In this document: piece after piece, positions 8,149 through 16,007 of the stretch
Layout: each line of letters opens with the position of its first letter
Numbering within the stretch: position 1 is the first letter of the stretch
From: JANNBN01 sp031385545
GTDB taxonomy: Bacteria; Actinomycetota; Acidimicrobiia; Acidimicrobiales; JANYDT01
Length of the DNA: 64,000 nt
Direction: 5' to 3'
Assembly (NCBI GenBank): GCA_031385545.1
Contig: JANNBN010000063.1
Location: 1 to 64,000, forward strand
Translations under genes and position numbers: made by a program
The notes under the pieces: model-generated
What the model was told of the DNA's origin: nothing
Database searches by the model: none
What the model saw: only the letters and a program-made list of their open reading frames with translations

Positions 8149-8556
8149 TGTTACTCCTCGACGTGACGTGCGAGAGAAAGCGACACCAGGCCGACCACAG
8201 GGGCTGACCGCAGCGAGAGGTCTGGAACAGACGCAGTCACGGGTTTCATGCGGGACCGCCTACAAGCAGCAGGACGGGCCCCACGTTGCGTGCTGCCCGG
8301 AGGCTCGCAGCGCAATCATGGTCAGGTACTGATGACGAGTGTAGGCGCGCTCGCCGAGTTGTGCTCCGCCGAGTGCCGTTGATAGTTGCGGTCGACGTTC
8401 GGTAGCGAATGATATGGGGACTCATTGAACGGACCGTTCAGCAATTCTTCGCGCCACCGTGCCATGAGAGTCATCAAGGGAGGCTCAGACGCAGCGAGCG
8501 GGCTAACTCGTAGACCCCTGCGAACGTTCGCCGACGGCGATGAAGCTGATCTGCGT
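8149..8556. other. 408-bp gene-free region upstream of the NlpC/P60 gene
   Basis: No credible coding frame on either strand. It holds the ribosome-binding site of the downstream gene at its left end and a palindrome at 8426-8440. It probably carries the promoter and a long leader of the NlpC/P60 gene, and the 3' end of the nrtR transcript. Confidence 0.6.
8426..8440. promoter_or_regulatory. 15-bp palindrome, operator candidate
   Basis: TGAACGGACCGTTCA is a perfect 7+1+7 inverted repeat, of the size and form bound by TetR-type dimers. It is 278 bp upstream of the NlpC/P60 start and 117 bp downstream of the nrtR stop. A single-base loop rules out a terminator hairpin. The regulator is unknown. 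Confidence 0.5.
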
Positions 8557-9273
8557 TCAGGGACGCAACATCGCCGGATGCAGCAGTGCAGCAACCCCAC
8601 GACGGAACAGATCTGGTCCCTTGACCGAATTGTCTTCAACGGTGGCCAACACGAACCCATCGGTGGCGAGTACTTTGCGACGGAAGTTGGCCGGGTGCAG
8701 CGTCACACCCCACACGGACTCGTACACACGCCGAAGTTCCGGGATCGTGAACGGCTCGGGAAGCAGCCGCGTCGCGATGGTGGTGTACTCGAGCTTCGAC
8801 CGCACCCGCTCGACGGCGTCCACAAGGACGTCGACGTCTCCGAACCGGTCGGTCTCGGCAAGCACGTCGTCAATTGCGAAGACTCGCACAGCGTCGGACA
8901 TCCGGACACGGTCTGCCAATTCTTCGACCAGTGCAAAGTACGAAATCGTGACGAAGGGAATGGAAGCAGTGTCCCGTATGCACGCGTATGTTCTCAGCTG
9001 TTCGATGACAGACGACGGGTCGTGATCCGTTGCTATGCCAAGCAAGGCGACCGCCGTTTCGTCGGCGTTGCCATCGGCTGCCAACGACCGTCGGAGCAGT
9101 TGCCACCGTTGCGCCGGGCCGGGTGACTTCGCAGGCCACTCGAACGCCACACTCAGCTGTCCCTGCCAGATCGTGAGTGCTGCAACGGCGACCGCTACGT
9201 GGGCGACCCCAGCGCCGGCTGCAGGCGCAACTTCAGCAGCAGGCGCAGTGTCGGCGGCTGGGTCGGACTTCAC
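8557..9273 (-). CDS. nrtR: NrtR-like Nudix-related regulator of NAD metabolism
   Basis: A 238-residue protein with an Ala-rich N-terminus, a Nudix-like sensor domain (about 25-160) and a C-terminal winged helix (about 168-228, EPFTIPELRRVYESVWG and PANFRRKVLATDGFV). The Nudix box is degraded, as expected for NrtR repressors, which bind ADP-ribose or NAD-related ligands rather than hydrolyse them. Its start overlaps the pncA stop by 4 bp (ATGA), so the two are translationally coupled in the order pncB-pncA-nrtR. That context, with the palindrome at the pncB start, supports autoregulation of NAD salvage. DNA target and ligand are inferred. Confidence 0.82.
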   Translation of the reverse strand: MKSDPAADTAPAAEVAPAAGAGVAHVAVAVAALTIWQGQLSVAFEWPAKSPGPAQRWQLLRRSLAADGNADETAVALLGIATDHDPSSVIEQLRTYACIRDTASIPFVTISYFALVEELADRVRMSDAVRVFAIDDVLAETDRFGDVDVLVDAVERVRSKLEYTTIATRLLPEPFTIPELRRVYESVWGVTLHPANFRRKVLATDGFVLATVEDNSVKGPDLFRRGVAALLHPAMLRP

Positions 9274-9869
9274 GGCAGGTCGACCACAACGCCCATCTCA
9301 GCGAGTTCTCGCAGGACAACCCCTTCATTCTCAGGCCTGACTGCTGCACACAGCATTGGGAGCACGTGAACGTCGAAGCCTTCCGTAAGGCCGGATCGGC
9401 ACGTCGCTGCCACGCAAAAATCAGTCGCCAGACCCACGACATCGACCCGGTGGATATCATACGCGTGCAGATATTCAGTGAGCGTCCGATCGTCATCGAT
9501 TGATCGACCTTCGAACCCGGAGTAAGCGGCCGCCTCGGCACCTTTCGCAAATGTTGCGTTGATGAGATGCAAGGCCGACTTCAGGTTTCGGTGAAGCGCT
9601 GCACCTTCGGTTCCCCGAACACAATGTGGCGGCCACGAGTCGGCAAAGTCCGGCGAGGCGGAGAAATGCCCGCCGGGGGCAACATGACTGTCCACGGTGG
9701 CAACAACGATTGCGGCGTCGTTCTCCTTGACCCCGAGCCACTCGGCAATACGGGCAACGACCGCAGCTCCGCCCGCGACCGCCAAGGATCCGCCTTCGCA
9801 GAAGTCGTTCTGGCAGTCGACCACGATCACAGCGCGGCGGAGTTCCTTCGGCGAGCTATCCGTTGACAT
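9270..9869 (-). CDS. pncA: Nicotinamidase
   Basis: A 199-residue isochorismatase-fold amidase converting nicotinamide to nicotinate for NAD salvage. The catalytic triad is Asp18 (VVDCQNDF), Lys109 (TFAKG) and Cys152 (TDFCV). Metal ligands are Asp60, His62 and His68 (DSHVAPGGHF) plus His82, matching mycobacterial PncA spacing closely. The start overlaps pncB by 14 bp and the stop overlaps nrtR by 4 bp. Enzymes of this type activate pyrazinamide. Confidence 0.95.
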   Translation of the reverse strand: MSTDSSPKELRRAVIVVDCQNDFCEGGSLAVAGGAAVVARIAEWLGVKENDAAIVVATVDSHVAPGGHFSASPDFADSWPPHCVRGTEGAALHRNLKSALHLINATFAKGAEAAAYSGFEGRSIDDDRTLTEYLHAYDIHRVDVVGLATDFCVAATCRSGLTEGFDVHVLPMLCAAVRPENEGVVLRELAEMGVVVDLP

Positions 9870-11157
9870 GGCGTAGACCTACCATTGTCGTGAGTGACCG
9901 GGACCCTAGTTCGGCGATCGAGTCGCGCAGCCGTTGCGCTGCCTGGCTCACCGTGGGTCGCATGAGTTCGACCCCGTCTGCCACATAGGAAACCTGCAAC
10001 GGCCGCCCCTTCGGTACCTGGTCACGCATGGCAACAATGACGTCGATGCCTTCGTGTCGGACCGCCCGCTTGGCCCCGCCGAGTGACGCCTTACCGACGG
10101 ACCGCTTTGCCACCGAGCGGGCAAGACCGTCGGCGTCGTCGATCTCGACGAGCTTGTAGGACAGCCCTGCGGTCGGGTGCCCATCGCCGGTCACAACGCT
10201 GGTCCCGACACCGAACACGTCGACCGGGCTCTGTGCTGCAACCAGGTCAACAATTGCCTGACGGTCAAGATCGCCCGACAGCACGATGCGGGTCGCTGAC
10301 GCGCCCAGTTCGTCGAGCAGTATCCGAGCACGCTTTGCTTCGAGTGCGAGGTCGCCGGAATCGATCCGGACGGCCCCAGGACCTGGCACGCCATACGCTT
10401 GCGCGACCGCAACGGCTGTCCGGATCCCCGCTTCGATGTCGTAGGTGTCGACCAGCAGTGTGGTGTGCGGTCCTTGCGAAGCGAACTGAGCCGTGAACGC
10501 GTCTGCCTCCGACGAATGGGCGAGGGTGAACGAGTGCGCAGCGGTGCCAGCCGTTGCCAGGTGATAGCGGCGGCCAGCCTCGAGGTTCGAAGTGGCGCTG
10601 AACCCGCCGATCATCGCAGCACGAGCAGCGCCGACCGCGGCGTCGGGGTCGGTCCGCCTGCTCCCCATCTCGATGAGCGCGGCTCCACCCGCGGCTTGGA
10701 CAATTCCTGCTGCCGCGGCCGCCACTGCACAGTCGTGGTTGAGGATCGACAGGATGACCGTCTCCAGCACCACTGCATCAGCGAACGTGCCCGAGACGGT
10801 AAGGATGGGCGACATCGGCCCGAACAGCTCACCTTCGTGGTAGCCGGTGATGTCACCGCGGAATCGATAGCCGAGCAACCAATTGCGCATGGTGTCGGAC
10901 AGGTGCATCGGCGCACCGTGCAGGTGTTCCAGCGCAGAGACTTCGGCGAGTCCGAAACGGAAATGCTCAATCGCCTCAAGCACACGCGCGGTACCAGCAA
11001 CCACGCCGTAGTTGCGCCCTGGAGGAAGCCGACGGGTGAACACTTCGAACGTGGCCCGACGGAATGCGACACCACTGAGCAGTGCGGCCTGCACCATGGT
11101 GAGCTCGTAGCGGTCGGTCGCCAGGGCCGTCGGTTCCACGGTGAGAGTTTGACTCAA
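9856..11157 (-). CDS. pncB: Nicotinate phosphoribosyltransferase
   Basis: A 433-residue enzyme converting nicotinate and PRPP to nicotinate mononucleotide with ATP hydrolysis, the second step of the Preiss-Handler route. Visible family features are TDRYELTMVQAALLSG at the N-terminus, GSRRTDP at about 166-171, the probable phosphorylated His208 (GTAAHSF), RIDSGDL near 296 and DVFGVGTSVV near 345. The longest frame begins at a TTG inside a 19-bp palindrome; the GTG at 11139 (MEPTALATDRYEL) is an equally good start and would give a leaderless mRNA with the operator just upstream. First gene of the pncB-pncA-nrtR operon. Confidence 0.93.
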   Translation of the reverse strand: MSQTLTVEPTALATDRYELTMVQAALLSGVAFRRATFEVFTRRLPPGRNYGVVAGTARVLEAIEHFRFGLAEVSALEHLHGAPMHLSDTMRNWLLGYRFRGDITGYHEGELFGPMSPILTVSGTFADAVVLETVILSILNHDCAVAAAAAGIVQAAGGAALIEMGSRRTDPDAAVGAARAAMIGGFSATSNLEAGRRYHLATAGTAAHSFTLAHSSEADAFTAQFASQGPHTTLLVDTYDIEAGIRTAVAVAQAYGVPGPGAVRIDSGDLALEAKRARILLDELGASATRIVLSGDLDRQAIVDLVAAQSPVDVFGVGTSVVTGDGHPTAGLSYKLVEIDDADGLARSVAKRSVGKASLGGAKRAVRHEGIDVIVAMRDQVPKGRPLQVSYVADGVELMRPTVSQAAQRLRDSIAELGSRSLTTMVGLRHVNG

Positions 11158-11167
11158 TTTGAGTCAA
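11149..11167. promoter_or_regulatory. 19-bp palindrome at the pncB start, probable NrtR operator
   Basis: TTGACTCAA-T-TTGAGTCAA is a perfect 9+1+9 inverted repeat overlapping the annotated TTG start of pncB, or lying 10 bp upstream of the GTG start. NrtR repressors bind palindromes at the promoters of the NAD genes they sit beside; here nrtR is the third gene of the operon. A weaker partial palindrome, CAACTCAGTTG, follows at 11172-11182. Confidence 0.7.
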
Positions 11168-11234
11168 CGTGCAACTCAGTTGTAGTCACGATCTCCACCC
11201 AGCGCGTGTCGGGAATGCGGGTCGGGAACGCAAA

Positions 11235-11266
11235 GACATCCCCGGCGCAGTTGCTCCGGGGATGTC
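11235..11266 (-). terminator. Hairpin terminator downstream of nrdJ
   Basis: A perfect 11-bp stem, GACATCCCCGG and CCGGGGATGTC, with a 10-base loop, 85 bp past the nrdJ stop. On the minus strand it is followed by a short TCTTTG, a weak U-tract. It separates nrdJ from pncB. Confidence 0.75.
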
Positions 11267-11350
11267 AGGGTGGTGTGAAACGTTGTCCCGTTCGGAAATG
11301 TCCCGTTCGGAATTGCTCGGCGGATCCGCTCGGGGAACCCGGTGGCAGGG

Positions 11351-14245
11351 TCAGCTGCAGCCGCTGGTGGTACCGCAGGCCGAGCAGACGTAGCAGGAGC
11401 CGGCCCGATTCATCTCGTTGCCGCACGAGTAGCAGAACGGCGCATCGACCGGCCGCTGTCGGCTGATGGTGTTCTGCACGATGGGTGCCGTTGGTGCAGC
11501 CGTTGGTCCCGTTGGGGTAGCTGGGGTAGCTGCGGCATTGGCTGTTGGCGCCAATGCCGTCGGGCCGGTTCGGGTGGTGAGGTCCAGCATGCCGATCGTC
11601 CGCGTGACTGCTTCTTCGACGCCGGGCAGCGTTGGCTGCATACGCTCGTTGGTCGACAGCACACCGAGGTCGAGGCGCTGCTCGTAGGTGAGGTAGTCCA
11701 ACGCAAGCCGGCGGAAGATGTAGTCCAGCAGCGACGTGGCGATGCGAACCTCGGGGTCGTCGGTCATACCGGCGGGCTCGTAACGAGTGCTGGCGAACTT
11801 CGACACGTACGTGGTGAGCGGCACACCGTGTTGCAGGCCGAGGCTGATGGAGATGGAGAACGCGTCCATGATTCCGGCGAGGGTTGAGCCCTGTTTGGAG
11901 ACCTGGATGAACAGTTCGCCGGCGCGTCCGTCTTCGAACTCGCCGACCGTGACGAAACCCTCGCAGTCCGCAACGCGGAACTTGAAGGTGGAAGACCGAC
12001 GACGACGGGGCAGGCGCTCGCGCACTGGAGTGCGAACCACCGTGGTGGTCTGAGCCAGCATCTGTTCGAGTTCCGCAACCTTTGCCGCCAAGGCCGGGTC
12101 GCCGACCGGCGCCGTCGCCGTGGCGTTGTCGTTGTCGTTGGAGTTGGCATCCTGCGTATCGGACTTCTTCATGGTCGACAGCGGTTGTGCAACCTTGCAG
12201 TTGTCGCGGTAGATGGCGATCGCCTTGACACCCATCTGCCAGGCGTCGATGTGGATCTGCTCGATGTCTTCGATGGTGACGTCTTCGGGCATGTTGACGG
12301 TCTTGGAGATCGCACCGGACAGGAAGGGCTGCACTGCCGACATCATGCGGACGTGGCCCGAGTAGTGGATGACGTTGTCGCCCATCGAGCAGGCGAACAC
12401 CTCGAGGTGCGACGCCAGCAGATGCGGGGCACCCACGATGCTCTTGTGCCCGTCGATGTATGCGACGACGTCGTTGACCTGGGTAGCTGTGTATCCGAGG
12501 CGGCGCAGCGCACGCGGCACGGTCTGGTTGACGATCTGCATGTTGCCGCCGCCGACCAGCTTCTTGAACTTCACGAGGCCAAGGTCGGGCTCGACACCGG
12601 TGGTGTCGCAGTCCATGAGCAGGCCGATGGTACCGGTGGGGGCAAGAACCGTGGCCTGTGCGTTGCGCGTGCCGTACGTTGCCGCCATCTCGACAGCCTC
12701 GTCCCATGACTCTTCGGCAGCACCCAGCAAGGTGGCCGGAACGAGTGTCTCGTCGATCAGGCTGACTGCGTCGCGGTGCATGCGCAGCACGCGGTTCATC
12801 GGTTCGACGTTCTCGGCGTACCCGGCATGAGGGCCCATCCGGCCGGCGGTGCGAGCACTGACCGCGTACGCATGACCGGTCATGAGAGCGGTGAGCGCCC
12901 CAGCCCATGCGCGGCCTTCGTGCGAGTCGTAGCCGTAGCCCAACGCCATCAGCAGTGCACCCAGGTTGGCGTAGCCAAGGCCGAGTTGGCGGAACCGACG
13001 GCTGTTCTCGCCGATCGGCTCGGTTGGATAGTCGGCCCGCCCGACCAGGATCTCTTGTGCGGTGAAGAACGTCTCGATGGCTGCCTTGTACCCCTCGACA
13101 TCGAACGTGTCGGTGTCGTCGAGGAACGTGAGCAGGTTGAGGCTGGCAAGGTTGCACGCCGAGTTGTCGATGTGCATGTATTCCGAGCAGGGGTTGGACC
13201 CGTTGATCGGCGAGGTGTTTGACGACGTGTGCCACTTGTTGATGGTGGTGTTGAACTGCATGCCCGGATCGGCGCATTCCCATGCTGCGGTTGCGAACTG
13301 ACGGAACAGATCACGGGCACGGACGGTGCGAAGCACGTCGCCGGTAGTGACCGCAGTCATGTCCCATTCCCTGTCCTGCACAACTGCTTCCATGAACGCA
13401 TCTGTGACGCGGACCGAGTTGTTTGCGTTCTGGTACTGGACGCTGAACGAGTCTTTGCCGTCAAGGTCCATGTCGAAGCCTGCATCGCTCAGGACCCGGG
13501 CTTTGCGTTCTTCGAGTGCCTTGCACCAGATGAAGTCCTCGACGTCGGGGTGGGTGACGTCGAGCATGACCATCTTGGCGGCGCGGCGGGTCTTGCCACC
13601 TGACTTGATGGTGCCCGCCGATGCATCGGCGCCGCGCATGAAGCTGACCGGACCGGATGCTGTTCCGCCGCCCTGGAGGTGTTCCATGGACGAACGGATG
13701 TTGGACAGGTTGATGCCGGCGCCGGACCCGCCCTTGAAGATGATTCCCTCTTCGCGGTACCAGTTGAGGATGGCGTCCATCTTGTCCTCGACCGCAAGGA
13801 TGAAGCACGCGCTTGCCTGCTGGGGAACGCCCTTAACGCCGATGTTGAACCAGACGGGCGAGTTGAACGCACCCTTCTGGTGGATGATGAGGTACTTCAG
13901 CTCGTGGTTGAACACCTCGGCCTCGGTACCGTCGAAGTAGCCGCCTTCGATCCCCCACTGCGTGATGGTGTCGGCAACCCGATCAGCAACCTGCTTGAGT
14001 GACCGCTCGCGCTCGGGTAGTCCGAGGGTACCGCGGAAGTACTTCTGCGCCAGGATGTTGGTGGCGTTGAACGACCACGTCGACGGCACCTCGACTGCGA
14101 GTTGCTCGAACGCGACCTCGCCCGTCTTCCAGTTGCTGATGCGGGCGTCGCGACGTTCCCAGACGACCGTGTCGTAAGGGTGGACGCCTGGGGTGGTGAA
14201 GTAGCGGCGCAGGCCAATGCCTGCTCGCTCGGGTGCGATTGCCAT
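11351..14245 (-). CDS. nrdJ: Adenosylcobalamin-dependent class II ribonucleotide reductase
   Basis: A 964-residue vitamin B12-dependent reductase making deoxyribonucleotides without oxygen. The N-terminal part has the family's NAQKYFRG-like segment and the FKGGSGAGINLSNIRSS nucleotide-binding region near residues 170-185. Active-site Cys residues are in ASACFIL (about 145) and in NPCSEYMHIDNSACNLASLN, which also carries the catalytic Asn-x-Cys-x-Glu arrangement. The C-terminus ends in a Cys-rich tail (FCYSCGN, YVCSACG) that shuttles electrons or binds zinc, after a low-complexity Ala/Thr/Pro linker. No class I genes are in the window. Two NrdR-like boxes overlap its promoter, so repression by the adjacent nrdR product is very likely. 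Confidence 0.96.
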   Translation of the reverse strand: MAIAPERAGIGLRRYFTTPGVHPYDTVVWERRDARISNWKTGEVAFEQLAVEVPSTWSFNATNILAQKYFRGTLGLPERERSLKQVADRVADTITQWGIEGGYFDGTEAEVFNHELKYLIIHQKGAFNSPVWFNIGVKGVPQQASACFILAVEDKMDAILNWYREEGIIFKGGSGAGINLSNIRSSMEHLQGGGTASGPVSFMRGADASAGTIKSGGKTRRAAKMVMLDVTHPDVEDFIWCKALEERKARVLSDAGFDMDLDGKDSFSVQYQNANNSVRVTDAFMEAVVQDREWDMTAVTTGDVLRTVRARDLFRQFATAAWECADPGMQFNTTINKWHTSSNTSPINGSNPCSEYMHIDNSACNLASLNLLTFLDDTDTFDVEGYKAAIETFFTAQEILVGRADYPTEPIGENSRRFRQLGLGYANLGALLMALGYGYDSHEGRAWAGALTALMTGHAYAVSARTAGRMGPHAGYAENVEPMNRVLRMHRDAVSLIDETLVPATLLGAAEESWDEAVEMAATYGTRNAQATVLAPTGTIGLLMDCDTTGVEPDLGLVKFKKLVGGGNMQIVNQTVPRALRRLGYTATQVNDVVAYIDGHKSIVGAPHLLASHLEVFACSMGDNVIHYSGHVRMMSAVQPFLSGAISKTVNMPEDVTIEDIEQIHIDAWQMGVKAIAIYRDNCKVAQPLSTMKKSDTQDANSNDNDNATATAPVGDPALAAKVAELEQMLAQTTTVVRTPVRERLPRRRRSSTFKFRVADCEGFVTVGEFEDGRAGELFIQVSKQGSTLAGIMDAFSISISLGLQHGVPLTTYVSKFASTRYEPAGMTDDPEVRIATSLLDYIFRRLALDYLTYEQRLDLGVLSTNERMQPTLPGVEEAVTRTIGMLDLTTRTGPTALAPTANAAATPATPTGPTAAPTAPIVQNTISRQRPVDAPFCYSCGNEMNRAGSCYVCSACGTTSGCS

Positions 14246-14415
14246 TTGTCGCTGGATCCTTTGTGGTGACGAACGGGAAGTGTGTCGAAGTGGTGATGCG
14301 TTGTGGTGTCGGAGCAGCGATCAGGGTGAAACAGCTCGGGCAGGCGAACGAAGAGGGCTAGCAATCGAAGGAGGGAGTCAATCGAAGCGATCAGGGGAAC
14401 GGCGCTCACCCTAAA

Positions 14416-14431
14416 CCACAACATCTCGTGG
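14416..14431. promoter_or_regulatory. NrdR box 1
   Basis: CCACAACATCTCGTGG, a 16-bp imperfect palindrome similar to actinobacterial NrdR boxes (CAC-x-ACATCTAGTG type, from memory). Its start is exactly 31 bp from that of box 2, three helical turns, the usual spacing of paired NrdR boxes. Confidence 0.75.
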
Positions 14432-14446
14432 TGGCTGGATACCGCA

Positions 14447-14462
14447 ACCGCTAGATGAGGGT
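14447..14462. promoter_or_regulatory. NrdR box 2
   Basis: ACCGCTAGATGAGGGT, a weaker 16-bp partner of box 1, directly adjacent to the promoter -10 region. The two boxes on the same helical face fit cooperative NrdR binding at the nrdJ promoter. Confidence 0.65.
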
Positions 14463-14464
14463 TA

Positions 14465-14494
14465 GATACAAGCTTGTAATTTCACGCCTGTCAA
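14465..14494 (-). promoter_or_regulatory. Candidate sigma-70-type promoter of nrdJ
   Basis: On the minus strand a perfect TTGACA (14494-14489) is followed after 18 bp by TGTATC (14470-14465), or after 17 bp by TTGTAT. It lies just upstream of the two NrdR-like boxes, so the transcription start would fall within them. Confidence 0.55.
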
Positions 14495-14587
14495 GCAGTG
14501 AATGTGTGTCTTTCACACCGTACGGGGTTGAACATGTGGAAGAACAGACCCTGAGCCTGTGGATCATCTGTGGATTGCGCTGGCGAA

Positions 14588-15073
14588 CTACCCGGAACCG
14601 TCGGCGCCGTTGCGTCGGACCGAGGAAGTTTTCCCCATGAGCTTGACTTCGCGGGTGAAGTCGCCAAGGTCGGTGAAACCCTTGTACACCGACGCGAACC
14701 GGATGTAGGCCACCGCGTCGAGATACCGAAGCCGTTCGAGGACTGCAAGACCGACTCGCTCGGATTGAACCTCGGTTCCCTCGAGCCTGACCGATTCCTC
14801 GACGTCGGTCGCGACATTGTCGAGAACAGCGTCGTCGATGGGCAGGTTCTTGGCCGCTGCACGCAGCCCGTCGAGAACCTTCGCCCGGTCGAACGGTTGC
14901 CGGGTTCCGTTTCGCTTGACCACCGTTACCGGAACTTCTTCGACTCGCTCGTACGTGGTGAACCGACGAGTGCAACCGAGGCACTCCCTGCGACGGCGGA
15001 TGGCGGACCCGTCGTCGGCCGACCGGGAGTCGATCACCTTGTCTTCGATGCTGGAGCAGGCCGGACAACGCAC
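14588..15073 (-). CDS. nrdR: Transcriptional repressor NrdR
   Basis: A 161-residue zinc-finger plus ATP-cone repressor of ribonucleotide reductase genes. The zinc ribbon is CPAC (residues 3-6) with CLGC about 28 residues later, containing VIDSR and GSAIRRRREC; the ATP-cone starts at VTVVKRNGTRQPFDR. I place the start at the GTG at 15073 because NrdR proteins begin M(R/H)CPxC; the frame upstream only reads through a 15-bp repeat array. It lies just upstream of nrdJ in the same direction, but the intervening 342 bp holds its own promoter, so nrdJ is probably a separate NrdR-controlled unit. Confidence 0.95.
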   Translation of the reverse strand: MRCPACSSIEDKVIDSRSADDGSAIRRRRECLGCTRRFTTYERVEEVPVTVVKRNGTRQPFDRAKVLDGLRAAAKNLPIDDAVLDNVATDVEESVRLEGTEVQSERVGLAVLERLRYLDAVAYIRFASVYKGFTDLGDFTREVKLMGKTSSVRRNGADGSG

Positions 15074-15105
15074 GACGGCGACGATAGACGCCCAGCCGAG
15101 AGTGG

Positions 15106-15165
15106 CCCGACGGACGAACAACCGGCAGACGAACAACCGGCAGACGAACAACCGAGAGACCAACA
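15106..15165. repeat. Four tandem 15-bp units upstream of nrdR
   Basis: Units 15106-15120, 15121-15135, 15136-15150 and 15151-15165; the middle two are identical (ACCGGCAGACGAACA) and the outer two diverged. The array lies 33 bp upstream of the nrdR start in the short gap after the LysM gene. It could be a set of binding sites or a slippage product. Confidence 0.85.
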
Positions 15166-15194
15166 CTGGACAGCGGTGCGGCCGTCATGGCACG

Positions 15195-15761
15195 TCAGGG
15201 CAACGGAACCAGCAGCGTGTCGCCCGCGCTGACTGCCGCGGTGCCATGCGCGTCGATGATGGCTTGGACCAGCGGGCGTACGTCACCGGTTGGTTGGACG
15301 CGTCGTGCGATGACCCAAATGGAATCTCCCGGCTGAACCACAACGTGCACGGAACGCACGCCCAGCGTTGGGGCAGCGCCAGGACCGGCCGAAGCCACCT
15401 CGTTGCCCACAAGCGCCGCGACGACCACGAGCGCCATGGCCGCAGCGACGAGCACGGAACGAACCCGCATCGTGCGAAGTCCACCGGCGATGAGGCCGGT
15501 CGAGCGGATGGGGGCCCGACGACTGCCCCGGCCAACCGGGTGGCCCGGGTGGCCCGGATGACCCGGATGACCCGGATGACCCAAGCGCCCGCCGAGCGGT
15601 GCGAGGTTCTTCCGAGAACGCTCATCAGGGGGAGGGTTGCCGATGAAATCGCTGGGGTCGACCAGGACACCGCCGACTTGTGCTGGCCGCAGTGCAGCAC
15701 GGGGAGCGTACGCACGGCCCCTCTGGGCGGTGCGAAGTGGCGAAGACATCGTTGCGGCCAT
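15195..15761 (-). CDS. LysM-domain membrane protein, probable SOS-induced division inhibitor
   Basis: A 188-residue protein: a basic cytoplasmic N-terminus with five Gly-His-Pro repeats (from 9-bp DNA repeats at about 15538-15585), one membrane span (VRSVLVAAAMALVVVAALVG, about residues 100-119) and an extracellular LysM domain (HVVVQPGDSIWVIARR to DTLLVPLP). It is transcribed divergently from lexA across four LexA boxes. The same arrangement and architecture are known for YneA of Bacillus and Rv2719c of Mycobacterium, small LysM or cell-wall proteins that halt division during the SOS response. The function is inferred from that parallel. The ATG at 15761 has a strong GAGGAG site; the frame's earlier GTG would overlap a LexA box. 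Confidence 0.82.
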   Translation of the reverse strand: MAATMSSPLRTAQRGRAYAPRAALRPAQVGGVLVDPSDFIGNPPPDERSRKNLAPLGGRLGHPGHPGHPGHPGHPVGRGSRRAPIRSTGLIAGGLRTMRVRSVLVAAAMALVVVAALVGNEVASAGPGAAPTLGVRSVHVVVQPGDSIWVIARRVQPTGDVRPLVQAIIDAHGTAAVSAGDTLLVPLP

Positions 15762-15802
15762 GGGAACTCCTCGGGAGAAATTGCTGGGTGCTCGTCCTGC
15801 TA

Positions 15803-15918
15803 CGAACGACTGTTCGAACGAATTAACCACGAACGACTGTTCGTGTCAAGAGGATTTGCGAACAAATGTTTGTGCGACGGACCTTCGCCTGATACCGTGC
15901 TCGACGAACACCTGTTTG
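15803..15918. promoter_or_regulatory. Cluster of four LexA (SOS) boxes between the LysM gene and lexA
   Basis: Two perfect actinobacterial SOS boxes, CGAACGACTGTTCG, at 15803-15816 and 15830-15843 (consensus CGAAC-N4-GTTCG). Two weaker ones are CGAACAAATGTTTG at 15859-15872 and CGAACACCTGTTTG at 15905-15918. The first two lie nearer the LysM gene and the last two nearer lexA, suggesting separate control of each divergent promoter. This is lexA autoregulation plus SOS control of the LysM gene. Confidence 0.9.
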
Positions 15919-16007
15919 TTGTGATCTTCCCCCCATCGCTTCCCCCGCTCGCCCGGCATCTCGCTCCCCACACCAGCGCCACCATCCGCTCAAGAAGGAC
16001 TCCCCCA

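Larger units (their letters stand above)
14246..14587. other. Intergenic regulatory region between nrdR and nrdJ (342 bp)
   Basis: No gene. It is AT-richer than its surroundings at 14455-14500 and carries a promoter-like pair and two NrdR-like boxes. The left third (14246-14400) is a long leader for nrdJ in which I see no recognisable riboswitch. Confidence 0.7.

Noticed and set aside
8149..8400. c-di-AMP (ydaO-type) riboswitch upstream of the NlpC/P60 gene
   Set aside because: Such riboswitches often precede this gene type in actinobacteria, but I could not find the conserved core on the minus strand. A covariance-model search would decide.
11265..13283. Long 672-codon minus-strand frame
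   Set aside because: It overlaps nrdJ in another frame and reads as Arg/His-rich sequence without domains; nrdJ is unmistakable over the same bases.
15185..15715. 176-codon alternative frame over the LysM gene
   Set aside because: The LysM domain, membrane span and ribosome site all belong to the 15195-15761 frame.
14817..16007. Upstream extension of the lexA frame (about 397 codons)
   Set aside because: It reads through the LexA boxes and antisense to the LysM and nrdR genes. The ATG at 16008 has a ribosome site and matches LexA starts.
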